A DNA stretch of 64,000 nucleotides from Daucus carota subsp. sativus (GCF_001625215.2 NC_030385.2:40015598-40079597), one strand, 5' to 3'. Shown: positions 43,766 through 56,425, counted from the first letter of the stretch. Notes: generated from the letters alone by a model not told the origin. Translations and numbers: made by a program.

Positions 43766-44051
43766 TATTTATTAATCATCACCACTTCACCAAAGACAAA
43801 TATACTTAAATTTACAAATTAGATATTATAATTATAACACATAAGATATATATTAAATATATTATAAATATATATTAATTTTATATATTATTCGGTTTAT
43901 TCGGTTCGGAAGGAAATATATTTTTACGGACCGGACCAAACCGATTTTATTTCAATCTACTCGGTCTTAATCATATATACCGAATTTTCAGAAAATTAGG
44001 ACTAAACCGAACCGAATTCGCACGATTCGGTTGGGTTCGGTTCTGCTCACC

Positions 44052-44901
44052 CGTAGTTCAGACGTTCAATAATAAAGAAGAATTCACAAAATCCGAAAGC
44101 CTAATATAACATATATATTGTTCCTTGTCATTCATTTCTATGATAATAATGTCTTATATTATTCTTTTTAATTAAATATACTAAATGGAATGAATTTTTC
44201 TGTACATACATTGAGTTTCAAATTTGACTCTGATCAACTAAAATTTAACACACAATATTCAAAATTTGAATTCGAAGAGCTTCATGCCTCCATTTTAGTT
44301 AGTAATTTTCTTTTCTTAATGCAAAAAAGTTAATGTGTGTTGTAATTTGAATACTATCACTCTTTCCCTCAAAGTCTCAAAGTGATGGTTAGTTCTGTCC
44401 TATCTACTGATGATCAGGAATTAAAGAAAATAATCAACAAAATTGTAAGCTAATTATTAAGTTGCTTTAATTTTCTTATTTTTGAGCTAGAGTTTTTGTT
44501 TATCACTACATAAATATATACTAAATATTGGCAGTTAAATTGAGAAATTATGTAATGTACATTTAATATATATTCTAGAAAAAAAATTGTTATATGTGAA
44601 CTTTGATCCAAATAAAGATAGCTAGCTTTTTTGGAAGAAATATCAATAATAATTACTATTAACATATATATATTTCACAATTAAACAATAAGAAGGAATT
44701 TTTGGAGAGAGGCCTTGAAGATAGAAAAAAGAATAACACAATTAATTTATATATTCATTAGGTAATAATTATTTTCTTAATTGCAGAGGTTTTAATGACA
44801 GTCTCTTTCTTCATTTGCATGTGAGAGGAATCTGAGGAGTTACACATTCTCTAATATTAGCCGCAGGATTAATCTCAAGATCATTGTCCAAACAAAACTT
44901 G
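44052..44901. other. 5' flank of the MYB gene
   Basis: AT-rich sequence leading to the MYB promoter. No other gene seen. Confidence 0.45.
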
Positions 44902-44908
44902 TATATAA
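44902..44908 (+). promoter_or_regulatory. Probable TATA box of the MYB gene
   Basis: TATATAA lies 50 bases before the MYB start codon, which would give a very short 5'UTR. Assignment rests on motif and position only. Confidence 0.45.
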
Positions 44909-44958
44909 ATTATGCACACATCATTCTCACATACACAAAAACTCTCTAGCTAGGTCTC

Positions 44959-46992
44959 ATGGAAAGAGGTGGTAGGGTTTTGGGATATGGAATATCAGCA
45001 AAGAATATGAGTTCTCCTCCAATATCAGCCATTGATCGATTTTTGTTTGGTCAAAAGAACAAAAAGATTGTGGTTTCTAGGGAATCACATCATGAGTTTT
45101 ACTCTAATCCTTACCCATCCTCTTATGGAAGCTTCTTGGGCAATGATGTTTGTGATTATGGTACTACTGGTGGTGAAGCTGGTATGGGAAGCTTTCATAC
45201 CATCAGTTTCATGGATGGGATTCAGAGTGGTCTTGATTCCGAAGACAAAGCGAGGGGAGGGAGTGGTGATTTCTCCACACACTTGATCAAAGGACAGTGG
45301 ACTGACGAAGAAGACAGGTTCTTACATCTATTTTTAATATTTATACAGTAACCTTTTGATATTTCAATTTGAAGATATATATGTTGATTCATGTAGTTTA
45401 ATAACTATTCGTAGTGATCGATGGTTTATCATGTACTTGAATATTGTTGTTTGTTTTGAAATGGCATCATAATGTTTTTGATGGTGGATGAAGGAAATTG
45501 ATTAGGTTGGTGAATCAATTTGGAGTGCGAAAATGGGCTCAGATAGCCGGGAAGATTCCGGGTCGTGCTGGAAAACAATGCCGTGAAAGATGGCACAACC
45601 ATCTTCGCCCTGATATCAAGGTGAGTATATATACATATATAATATAGTTTGTTGTCAAAAAATTGATCAAGAACTAGCTGATTAAGGTCTAGGGTTTTAA
45701 TCTGAACATTTTGCAAGTGAATACATATATTTGATCTGGGATATGGTATCTAAGAACTGGATTCTATATTGACAGGAACTATCTTTCAACTCTCCAAGTA
45801 TCTACTTACAATTATACACTTATGTTCAATCATAAAACAGAAAGGCTCCTTGTTGCCTAATTTTTAGCTTCTTTACATATTTATTTAATGAGTCCTCTAT
45901 CCAGTCTCTGCAAACTTTGAGTTTCCTACTTTCCACTCATGAGTTTTCACTTGTTCATGTATCTGTTAGCTCAAAATCTGATTAATAGCTGCTGCGGTTA
46001 TGTTTTATGAATTAATGATTACCTTATCACCTTCCAAAATTTAAGCCAATGTTAAATGCCAACCTATCCTAATTAATTAGCTTTAAGTATTGTTCTTATC
46101 CATGTATTACACATATAATGTACATGAAAATCAGTGCTAAATATGTAACCTAGCTCTTGGTAAATTAAATAAACATCTTTGGTCAAAGTAATTAATTTTA
46201 TAATTTATGCAATATTAATGTAATTATATTTTGCTGCTTGACATTTCCCTACTGCATTTTTATTTGCTGCTGACGTTTTTGTAGAAAGATAATTGGAGTG
46301 AAGAAGAGGAGAATCTGCTAATCGAAGCTCATCAGAGGCTTGGAAACAAATGGGCGGACATTGCTAAGCAAATCCCGGGAAGGACTGAAAACTCCATCAA
46401 GAATCACTGGAATGCCACTAAACGCAGACAGAACTCGCGGCGCAAGAACAAGAAAAACGGAACAAAAAATGGGAAGCTGCGACCATCCCCATTGCAGGAG
46501 TACATCAAGGCCACATCATCTCAAGAACCTCCTAATAATAACTCCGCCAACTCATATCACAGCACCACCGTGTCGAAGCCAAACCCTAGCATGTCGTCGA
46601 CATCGGTCTCCAAAGGCTCATTACTCAGTATCATGGACCTTGCTGTTCCTCAATCTCCTTCGGAGGACTCGACTTGCATTATCACAGAAACATGTGATGA
46701 GGAGTTGAAGTTCATGCAATCCCTTTTTGCAACTGAATCCGAGTCCTCTGGGAATGATAATAAAGAAATGAAGATGGTTCATGATGCAATTATGTCGAAA
46801 GACGAGAGGCCTGATCTGATGATGAGGCCGGACCATTACCTAGCTTCTTTGTGGGCTAGTGAAATCACATCTTCTGCCAGTACCAATGCAGCTTATGATC
46901 AAGGATGCAATAATGAGTATGAAGATCTGACGCAGCTGAAGAAGGAAATGGATTTGATTGAGATGGTTTCGTCTTATCGAAATTCCCTCTGA
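44959..46992 (+). CDS. R2R3-MYB transcription factor, MYB98/64/119/118 type
   Basis: Three exons: 44959-45317, 45494-45620, 46285-46992, encoding 397 aa. R2 spans about residues 110-161 ([16 protein letters not shown], then [20 protein letters not shown]) and R3 about 162-213 ([37 protein letters not shown]). The [21 protein letters not shown] junction and the HWNATKRRQ ending are diagnostic of the plant subgroup containing MYB98, MYB64/119 and MYB115/118, which act in the female gametophyte, endosperm and embryo. The ~108-residue leader includes AIDRFLFGQ and is otherwise not conserved to my eye. A basic stretch ([13 protein letters not shown]) follows R3, then a Ser-rich and acidic tail that could activate transcription. 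Intron positions are usual for R2R3-MYBs. Which member it corresponds to needs a tree. Confidence 0.9.
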
Positions 46993-48271
46993 ATTAATCT
47001 GGCGTTCGACTGGCGTACGTAGTACATATTATTTACCCTAATGCTTTTCTTGTTCATGTATAGGTTTCCCACTGAAAATGCTAATCATGTGAAATAACGG
47101 GTGACAGTTTGTTTGATTTCTTCTTCCATAATAATGTGTCATGTTTCAAACTTTTGACAATGTTCCGCATATACTAGCTATAAGGTATTGTCTTCAAATC
47201 GTTTGCTTGATTTTTTCTTCCAATTAATTTCGTTTGCTTGATTTTTTCTTCCAATTAATTTGTCAAAGTTTCGGGTTTATACAAAGTTTCAAGAATTCAT
47301 CGCATGTCTTCTTGAAATAACATGCGATAAATATTATTTATCTAGATTTATTTTAATATATTAGGCGAAATGTAATTTTTTAGATACATGTACGATGGAT
47401 AAATATCATCTTGATGAAAAATTGTTGTTTTGACTTTTTTAATGAAAAATCGCCAAACTTGAACAAATTTAAAAATTATTGCTTTAAAATTCTTCAATTT
47501 CTTGTACATAGTCTATATCTCGTTATAATATTTTCACCTAATACGTTTTTATTTTCACAAAATAAAAACAGTTTCATTAATCAAACACAATATAGCGGGG
47601 ACAGAGTAGCCCGACAAAACCACCCAACTAGGTTGGAAATCAAATAAAATAATTAGCAGTTTTGTTTCCTAATCGTTTAACACGCAAAATTTTAAAATAC
47701 TTAAAATTAAGAATGTGATCAAATATATTTCAAAACGATATTTTTAAAATCCATTTTGTAGTTTTTAGTTTAATATATATATCAAACAATATTAATAAAA
47801 ATTAAAGTTCTTTTTAATAATAATTGATGTATGTATAAATATGAAAATATGAGTAAACTTTTTTTGTAAAAAATAACATTTTTTTAAATATAATTTTGAC
47901 ATAATATTTTTATTTATAATTTAGTTTTTTGAATTTTATTATACCAATCAGGATATAATTAGACGGGTAAGATTATTATATTTTAATAAAAATAAACAAA
48001 AATTAAATATTATGTAAATGTTAAATTATCTATTCTGAGATTTGTGAGACGAGTCCACTCCACAATCTTGCTGAAAATAAACTCTATCACTTGAGTTATG
48101 CGGTCAGCTTCGCTTCTGTAAAGTTCACGTCAGTATACCGGGTAATGAGTCGATTTCTAGTCGATGTGGCCGAGAAAATTGTTTTGGAGTTTGAGTTTGC
48201 CTTTTATGAAGTGATCGGGCTAAATTTGAATTTTCTTCCTTTTTAATAAATCAAGTTATTAAGTTAAAACT
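46993..48271. other. MYB 3' flank and AT-rich intergenic DNA
   Basis: Includes a small duplication: CGTTTGCTTGATTTTTTCTT occurs at 47200 and 47231 (31-bp unit, two copies). No gene seen. Confidence 0.45.
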
Positions 48272-48546
48272 TACCCCGCCCCACAATACAAGTTTATTTT
48301 GGGAAAAAAATTGTCCCATATCACTTGTCCACTTTTAGTTTCCAATACAAATTTATTGACATTATTACAAAGTTATCCTTCTTCAAAATTGTAAAATAAT
48401 TAATGAGAGTTGAATAAGAGTATACATTCATGCATTTATTAGAGATACAATCAAGAAAATTTTATCTAATTAATATTTCTTTAATATGCGTAATTTTTTC
48501 AAAATAGAATTGTATTGTATGGTGAAATTTGCGGGACAGAGGGAAC
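48272..48546. mobile_element. Eroded Stowaway-like element
   Basis: Left end 'taccccgccccac' and right end 'gcgggacagaggga' are degraded inverted repeats with Stowaway-like content. Low integrity, so the call is tentative. Confidence 0.4.
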
Positions 48547-49179
48547 ATTTGATAATATTTGAATGCTATAATTAATAGGTCCGTTCATATTTCATCACGA
48601 GTGCTTGACTATTTTCTGTTTCGACCGGACGACCGTGAAAAACTACTCTTCATCAAATCATCAGGTAGATTAACAACTTCTCCATGATTTGAATAGCATT
48701 GATATATCTTTTTAAATTATTTTTTAATATTTATATTTGATTATTTTATAATTTGAAATATGCAAATTTTGACATTTTAGAATATTTATTTTAAATATAT
48801 GTTAATTAGTGAGTTATGAAAAAAATTAATATTTTAAAATTAAATATCTATAATATATATTATATTATTAAAGAAATATTAAAATTTAAAATAAATAAAA
48901 TTCACCAAAAATAAGTATATGAATGAAAAATGTATAATTTATTTTTAAATATCAGCCGACTAAAATTTATTTTTTTTAAATAATATGCAAATATACATGT
49001 TTATATTATAAAACATACTTTTTATTTAAAAATATATTTATATCATATAATTTCGTGTATCTAGTCTAGAGTACTAAAACTGAAAACTCATCCGACAACA
49101 ATTCATTGTTTTACTTGCATGATCGTGTACTTCCGTATTTTATATACCAAAAACTGAAAATCAAACACTAAATTTTCGT
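48547..49179. other. AT-rich intergenic DNA
   Basis: Nothing supportable up to the LINE target site. Confidence 0.5.
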
Positions 49180-49194
49180 ATCTTGATACAGTGT

Positions 49195-50654
49195 CTACAA
49201 CCATGTATGTTTTAAAATTTTCGTCTGCATTTGTGGAAAATTGAGCATGGTGTACTTCCAGTTAAAGATTTTTTAAGCAAGAGAATTCATGCCAGTAATT
49301 TCAGTGTCATGTGTGGATGGTGTGGTAATCAAACAGAAAGCATTCAGCACTTAATGAAAGATTGTGTTTTAGCAACTTGGGTGTGGGAGGATATAGCTTT
49401 ATGGTGGGATATTCCGTTTAGCAGATTTTGTACTGCCACCTTCTCGTTGAGAAATATGTTCACATTGGTGGAGGATGTGGTTCTGCATAAGGTGTGGAAA
49501 TCAGTCGTAGCAGCGGGTCTTTGGTATATCTGGATTAGCCGCAACAATAAGGTTTTCAACCAGGTAAATATTGATCGCAATACTTTATCAAATAACATTA
49601 AACTGAGAGGGTATCGCTGGTCGTTGATATCACAAGGAATAGAAGAAGATTGTTGGATGACTTGGAAATCTAATCCTCGATTGGCTGTCAAAAAATTGTG
49701 GCTTCTAAAGAAAGATCAATTATGGAAAAAATGCCAGAGTAAATATGATTTAATTTGCATGGTGGATGGAGCTTTTCTTCAGATAAATAAGGCAGGGATT
49801 GGAGGTTGTATAAAAGATTCAAGCGGAAATCTTTTATATATATTTTTCGGACCTTACAAGGCCAAGAATAGCTGTGAAACAGAATGGGCTGCAGCGGTAC
49901 ACATGATTAATGAAGTAGTTGGAGACAACAAAAATTGGAGGAGCTTATGTTTATGCAGTGATTCTCGGGAAACAATTCTGAGATTAAAAAACATAAAGCT
50001 TAGAAAAAATTGGCAGGAATTGGGGCTTCTTACAGCTAGAGAGGATAGATTGGATAAAATTTCTTATTTGCATGTAGGAAGAGAATTTAATATGGAAGCA
50101 GATGGATTGGCTAAAGCTGGTATGTCGAAAAATAGAATGGTTCAAGGCTGGCTGTAGGAGGGAGATTAGTGCTTATTGGGCCATTTAAACTTTAGTCAAA
50201 TCTAATTTCTTTTCTCTGTGATCAGTACCACGATGCAAGTCTGGCCTTTCACTGTTCCTCTATGTCACTTTCTCGCAGCCCAATGAATCTTTCTCGAGGT
50301 TATCAGGGTTGAAGATGATTTTGAGGGTCCGCTAGTGCAGTAGGAGCAGAGGAGGCAATCTGGAATATAATCCGGGAGAATTCAGACAGAATGCAGATGT
50401 CAGGCAGAGTGAATTTCACTTCTAATATTCCATCAGGGAAGGGGAAAGAGAAGATGCAGTTTGGTAGTAGTAGTTCTTCTGCGAGATGTTAAATTGTTTT
50501 ATTAAGGCTTCTCTCCTAATTTTCAATCGATGCTCTTATTAGTAGTAGATGATGTTAGGTTTCAGTTCTGCAGATAGGTTCTCTTAGGTCTTGCATGGAG
50601 AGGAAGCCTGTAATGTTTTTGTTTAACTCTTTAATGGCTTATCAAAAAAAAAAA
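49195..50654 (+). mobile_element. 5'-truncated LINE with 15-bp target-site duplication
   Basis: The 15-bp sequence ATCTTGATACAGTGT stands before the element (49180-49194) and again after its A tail (50655-50669). The element is 1460 bp: the last part of ORF2, a 3'UTR, then an A run from about 50644. This is the classic product of target-primed reverse transcription with 5' truncation. Both duplications are identical and the frame is still long, so the insertion looks recent. Confidence 0.95.
49231..50157 (+). pseudogene. LINE ORF2 remnant: zinc-binding domain and RNase H
   Basis: About 308 codons open to a natural stop, but beginning at a non-ATG codon because the 5' part of the LINE is missing. 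The zf-RVT-like region reads CGWCGNQTESIQHLMKDC, followed by WYIWISRNNKVFN. An RNase H type I domain follows: the first Asp in MVDGAF, then GIGGCIKDSSGN, the Glu in CETEWAAA, the Asp in LCSDSRE, and near the end GREFNMEADGLAKAG. There is no reverse transcriptase domain, so it cannot move by itself. Upstream of 49216 the frame meets a stop at the truncation point. Confidence 0.92.
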
Positions 50655-50669
50655 ATCTTGATACAGTGT

Positions 50670-51056
50670 GTACCAAATTATTGGCTCTACAATGTCAAGG
50701 AAATTTTGATGAACTCATGTACAAGAATGTAATTTGTACATATATATGATATAACCAAAAATTAATTCCAGCTAGCAACAATGGTAAAATATAGACTGAA
50801 CAGGAAGAGCATAAGCAAGTGCAAAAGCATAGATGATCCTCTGGAAATATTACATGAAAACAAAATATATATCAAGTATAAGTTCTGAGACTAACTGCTT
50901 GTTTGTCTTCAACTTTGAGATGCTCCCTTCTGTGTATGTTGTAGCCATTAGAATTCTTACGAGTTCCAGCAGCATGTAAATTACTGACTATCCTTTGAGT
51001 ATTTGTGTTCTCTCTATCCTTTGACAGCTTTATATAGCAAACTAAACCACGGCCGG
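50670..51056. other. 3' flank of the nucleotide-sugar transporter gene
   Basis: Probably 3'UTR of the minus-strand transporter gene. No other feature seen. Confidence 0.45.
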
Positions 51057-54000
51057 TCAGGCCATTTTAGCCTTTGCAAAGAAGACCCCGGCAAATAGAC
51101 CTGTAAAGTACATATTACATTTTCATTAATGACAAATATATATAGTTCAAACTCTACAATTCAAACTGCCCGAATCTCAGTATCACTTGGTAAATTACCG
51201 AATAGTATGCTGAAGAGATTTGTGAGGCTGACGGGAACCTTAAATAATACGATGCCAACTATAGAGATAGGTATCTTGTTCAGTGAACCGACCAAACTAT
51301 CAAAAGTGTCAAGACATATACACAAATGTCAATGATCAGGAGCACAACGATTAAAATACATGCAATAGAGCAAGGGAAACTCAAGCAACATGCCAAAAGC
51401 TCAACAAGAAACAAAGAGAATCAACACAAATTAATCAATTGTAATCAAATTAAAAAGTGTGCAAACTCTTGTGTTTTAGCAGTCTATTGTGTTGGATGCA
51501 AATTTTACCTGTAGGTGGTTGGACCAGTTTGATTAAGAAACCACATAGATGTGAAGCTAATTGAGAGTCCGAGTACCCCACTGGCTGTTGCCACCACCCA
51601 AAACATAGGCATCTTAATTACGTCCCTGCCAATAAGATTTTTAAGTTTGATGAGGATACCAGGATAATAAATATTGATAACTGATCTTTTACATATAAAC
51701 TTTTCTTACGCATTAATTACATAGTCCCATTCATTGAACAGAAGAACCAAGAAGATGCCAAATGGTAAAGATAACATATTATTTAGCAAAACCATTGAAA
51801 CTTCATTAAGAGATCCAGAATCAGTCAACAGCTTTGCTTTATCCATGACACGGCGCAGGGTAAGCTGTTGCAAAATTGAGAATGCTTTATTAGTTAGTGA
51901 AAGTGTGAAACACTTCATCTGGAAATTACACTTCAAATTATACATACATATAGGTCACACCATCAGGAACATATTCTGTACACAATCTGAGTAATAGTAG
52001 CCAATATAAAATGAGTGGTCTATCAGAAACTACATACCGAGTAGCTTGCAGTCAGAACACAGTTCGAAAACTGCCATGCATAACCCACAGAATCAAATGT
52101 GAGATCTGTTATGCCACCAGTTATTGCAGAGATAATCTGCAATCCGCCAATGACAGAACATAAGGTTTCTAACCATGAAAGAAAAAACAGATATCATCCG
52201 TATCTAGGATATTGACATCAACTAATTAAAACTATTAATATCACTTTATTGTAAAGTTGATGTAGGAATTCTAAATTTACATTCCAGTATTTCCTATGTC
52301 AGGCATAAGAAAAGCCAATATAACTTCAAATACAGACTGCTAAACCAAAACACTAGATCCTAAATCCGGAAATACTAGATTTGAAATATATATATGACAA
52401 GCAACTTGATGAAATGAAGGATGGGATCTAGTCACATTAGTTATAAGCACAGATTAAACCCTGCCACATTGTATAACATAATAAACAGGATAGCCAAATG
52501 TACTATAGCCTGTATCCCCCAATCAGATTGTGTATTAGACTAGAAATTAGGAGCTGAAACAAAATACCTGAAAAATAGCAACGGGAAAAAACAAAACAGA
52601 TAACTGTACAAGAGAAGAGATTATATACCATGAGAAACATGGCAGCCCACACTTGCTGATTCTGACGCTTTCGGAAAATATATAGTTCACCAATTGCTGT
52701 TAAAATATTTGTCACGTTCTTCAGAATAGTCACCATTGCAATATTTATGAATTTCAAACTGTAAATTTTAAACAAAATACATTAGGATGCATCAATAACA
52801 CAAGATTGGATATCTTAAGAAGATCCAACTTTAAGGTCCATTTTGTCAAAGGGAACGTGGGCATAGTACTTAATTGGAGCACAAAAGATTACAAGATTAT
52901 AATAATACCCAGGCTTTAGTATATACCTGTACATCCCTGATACAAGCATAGCCACAAATATGATATTGACTGGAAGCCACACCCGGATCAGTTTCCAGTT
53001 CAACTTCTCCACTGTGACTGCTCCAAACAAACTCATAAGAGCAACTAGTATACAGCTAATGAGGTTCTGCACGAGATATGGCAAGAAGTTAAACCTCGTG
53101 GTCAATTTGATTGAACAAGGAATACAAGTCTGAATCGAAAATATAAATTATAATATATTAAGATGGCCAAATTTGCTAGATATCAGTTGTCTGCCATTAT
53201 CCTTATGGGAAGATAGGATAAGAGGGAGGTACCTGATACAACATCAATGATATGCCTGCATTAAAGGCATAACTTGATAAAACAATTTTGTTGAGCAATA
53301 TCATGCTGCAAGATGAAATGCAGTATGCTGTCCCAGACAATAGAGGTCCAGTGCTTCTTCCAGATCCATGCTCTCTCTTACCTTCAGTACTATTGGTTCC
53401 AGCATTGGTATCTGCTTCTGCTCGATTTGCTCTAGAAAACCTGCCCAAAGGAGGACACTCTAACAATCTTTAAATTAAATCATGCAATACATCTAAGGAC
53501 TTTATTAGGCATTAATATAAAAAAAGACAAAAAGGATCAGTCTGCAAACAGAAAAAGAAAGATTTTAGACATGCGGGAACTGAATTGCAGAACTACATCA
53601 TACAATCTGGATAACATGAAAATTAAATCTCTTGTAAGGTTATATTTGTTTTAGTTTTATTACATATAGGATGGGAGTACACGACTATTAATCCGTAAAC
53701 CAATTTATCTTACTCTTGTTCTGAAAAGAATGGGCAACAGGGCAAGGATTACTAATCTATGAATTGGCCGGCAAGAAAGGGTACGGATCAATATATCAGT
53801 AATATTAAGACAAAATACGAATACGAAAGTCCAATTGATAATTCATTTGATCTAACAGAAAAACAATGAACTACTTCACCTGTTTTCACTTGACGTTCTT
53901 CGTTCTTTGGGCGTCGTTATATTGTTCTTAGACCACTTCCCTTGCCAAAGGAAAGTGTCCAGCAGCTTGTGTACCACATTCACTTTATCATTTGAGGCCC

Positions 54001-54061
54001 TAAATTCCAGCTCCTCAATGTCTTGGCAAATAACCGTATCCAACTTCAGCTCGGTCGGCAT
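51057..54061 (-). CDS. Nucleotide-sugar (GDP-mannose) transporter, GONST1-like
   Basis: Nine exons in transcript order: 53880-54061, 53233-53440, 52927-53066, 52629-52758, 52038-52136, 51710-51864, 51509-51625, 51199-51296, 51057-51100, encoding 390 aa. It matches plant GONST1 along the membrane part: SGTAYCISSCSMILLNKIVL, FNAGISLMLYQNLIS, LKFINIAMVTILKNVTNILT, GGITDLTFDSVGYAWQ, LTASYSLTLRRVMD, FTSMWFLNQTGPTTYSLVGS, LNKIP and FAGVFFAKAKMA. The VGSLNK block is the counterpart of the GALNK nucleotide-binding motif, and VLLNN that of FYNN. GONST1 carries GDP-mannose into the Golgi for sphingolipid glycosylation. About ten membrane spans are expected. The N-terminal ~100 residues, hydrophilic with an EELEFR stretch, are longer than I recall for Arabidopsis GONST1. 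A 5'UTR intron is likely. GONST2-type identity is the main alternative. Confidence 0.9.
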
Positions 54062-54076
54062 GGAACTGATCTAATA

Positions 54077-54528
54077 CTGCATAAACAATAAAACTTCATA
54101 TGATCACCAACACTAATATGTTCTCAGTTCTCTATTCTAAAAATATATATTGAAGTGATCTCCGCATCACAAATTCATTCTAAATATAGAATTCTTCAAT
54201 CGATATCACATCTTTACCTATTCTGCGATTCCTCTGCTTAACATGTTTCCATATGCATCACCGAGAAATTAATATACGAAACGAAACAGATTCAAGCTCT
54301 TAACAATTAATCAACAATGCTAAACATAATGTAGCATCAGCAATCAATATGCAATTTGCGCATTCTAGCTAGAATTTCTCTTTCAAACAAGCAAAATCCA
54401 CAGCAAAAACATATCAAACCAGCAAATTTCAAATATTCATTCCTAAATCCAAATATTAATAACAAATAAACATTAAATAAATTAATAGCTAGAAAAAAAA
54501 AAGTTGAAATAAGCAATAAAGCGCTCAC
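54077..54528 (-). other. Likely 5'UTR intron of the transporter gene
   Basis: On the minus strand a donor TTATCTG|GTGAGCGC at 54528 and an acceptor TTTATGCAG at 54077 bound 452 AT-rich bases, 15 bases before the ATG. Inferred from splice consensus only. Confidence 0.5.
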
Positions 54529-56192
54529 CAGATAAATCCAGGGGAAGTCTGAGTAGTAGTATGTATAACACACATCACCTCCATTAATTTATGCAATGAA
54601 TCACTATATACAATCAACTCATCAATATTCACCATTAAGTTAGTTAAAACACATTTAATTAAACCTCGAGAACTTAACCAAACACTAAAATATTACACGG
54701 CTAAAACAATTTTATTCGAATTTTAAAAAGTGCAGAACAATTGTTTAACGATCACGTATATACGTGGCATGATGAAGCGAACATGAAGAAAGGACGGGAG
54801 AGGCGTGAGAGAGAACGTGAATGAGAGTGAAACTGCGGGAGAAAGCAAAGCGAGAAGCGTGGATCTCAAGTATGAGCATGATAGTAGAGTCTAGTGTAGC
54901 ATATTTGTGTAATTAGAGCATTATAATTAGGGTTCGTGATGTATAAAAAAATGAAAGGGAGATTAATGTAGCGACAATGCAGGTGTGAGAACGCGAATAT
55001 ACAAACGATTTGAATGGGAACAAATTTCGAGGATTAAAGTCAAACTATTCGAATCTCCTCTTTAAACAAGAGTGCACTGGAGTATTTGTTTTTAAAGATG
55101 GGTCATGGGCTCATGGCCTAGCATTCATATTTCAAGAACGTCTTGAAACATACTGTCTTTTAAAAAATCCAACGACAAAGAGTAAAAAGAAAATTTTCCT
55201 ATGTTGAGAGTTATTTTCTGCTAAACGCTTTGTATCCAGCTAAATTTTAATATAATGAATATTTCTTTATCTATCTAACTAAAAAAATGGTTGGACGATG
55301 AATAATCAAATTTTGATTATTTAACGATTATTTCCGCTTCCAATACAAATGGCGTTGTCATAATATTTCTGACTTTAAAAAAAGAAAAAAAAATCAACCA
55401 ACGTGAAAAAGATACACGTTGTTCAGCGAGCTGTGACGGAAAATTGTTTTAATTTTGAATGTTGAATTTCTCATATAACATTTAAAACACAATAAATATT
55501 AAGAGATACATGAATGTAGTGGATCGCCACTCATTATAGATATATTTTACCACAATCTTATATAAAATCAATTTAATCATAAATGATAAATTAGGAGTGT
55601 TGTTCGGCAAAATGATATAAAATTTCGATTATATGAATTCATCGAAATCGTAAGTTTTTATACCCGATAACAGTAACATTAACAGTGAGTATATTTTCAA
55701 AATATAATATTATAATTAATATAATACATCACTTTAATATGACCATGTTTACTAAATTCGACAAAGAATCAAAAGACGGTAAATGTCTAATAAGTAAGAA
55801 AAATACATTTTCTACAATTTTTATTTCTGATATTTTTTCTGTTTTAGCTAAAGGTTTCTTGGATGCTTTAGATTGTATTCATTCATTTCGACAGCATGAA
55901 AGAAAAAGAAAATAAAATGTAATATTGTAAAACAAGTATGAGAAAATAGTGAACAAATATAAATTAGCATAATTATTTTATCACTTCATTGCAGGATGAC
56001 AATGAAGTGGAATAAATATTCTTTTCAAAACACACGAGTTAAATTCATAATTCAAATATTTTGAAATAAAATAGTTGAAAGAATGAAATATAAAATAGTA
56101 TTTCTTTAATTAATCCCAATTAGAATATGGCCGTTCATTCTCTCCTAATCCATTCCATCCATTCCATCCATCCAGGTGAATGCAATCCAGAC
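54529..56192. other. Transporter promoter and intergenic DNA
   Basis: A GA-rich 5'UTR is likely up to about 54.85 kb. Beyond that the sequence is AT-rich. A 76-codon frame at 55685-55915 resembles no family I know and was not called. Confidence 0.4.
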
Positions 56193-56425
56193 CTGAATGC
56201 AACTCCGAAACTCAATTCAATTACAAAGCAGCTCTCCTAATTCATTCCATCAATCCATCCAGGTGAATGCAACTCCATCCACCTGGATGCAACTCCGAAA
56301 CTCAATTCAATTACAAAACAGCTCTCCTAATTCATTCCGTCCAATCCAGGTGAATGCAACACCATCCACCTGGATGCAACTCCGAAACTCAATTCAATTA
56401 CAAAGCTGCTGCTCCTAGTTTACAG
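56193..56425. repeat. ~88-bp tandem repeat, about 3 copies, with inner palindromes
   Basis: Units carrying ATGCAACTCCGAAACTCAAT recur at about 56196, 56286 and 56373. Between them CCAGGTGAATGCAAC and CCACCTGGATGC face each other as CCAGGTG...CACCTGG hairpins. The sequence just upstream ('cattccatccatccaggtgaatgca') recalls the ends of the GTGTTCACTTGG MITEs, so it may derive from one. Confidence 0.8.

Larger units (their letters stand above)
42965..44051. mobile_element. Outer element of a nested transposon block (GGTGAGCA ends)
   Basis: Left end GGTGAGCATTCGATCAGTTC and right end GGTTCTGCTCACC share an 8-bp inverted terminus (GGTGAGCA / TGCTCACC). Both arms are rich in ACCGAACCGAA motifs. 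Two other MITEs (43153-43456 and 43487-43765) interrupt it, so the original length was near 500 bp. The target duplication was not resolved and the class is unknown. Confidence 0.55.

Noticed and set aside
49344-49691. 115-codon minus-strand frame
   Set aside because: Antisense shadow of the LINE ORF2 remnant.
55685-55915. 76-codon plus-strand frame
   Set aside because: No recognisable family and no promoter or splice context; kept as intergenic.
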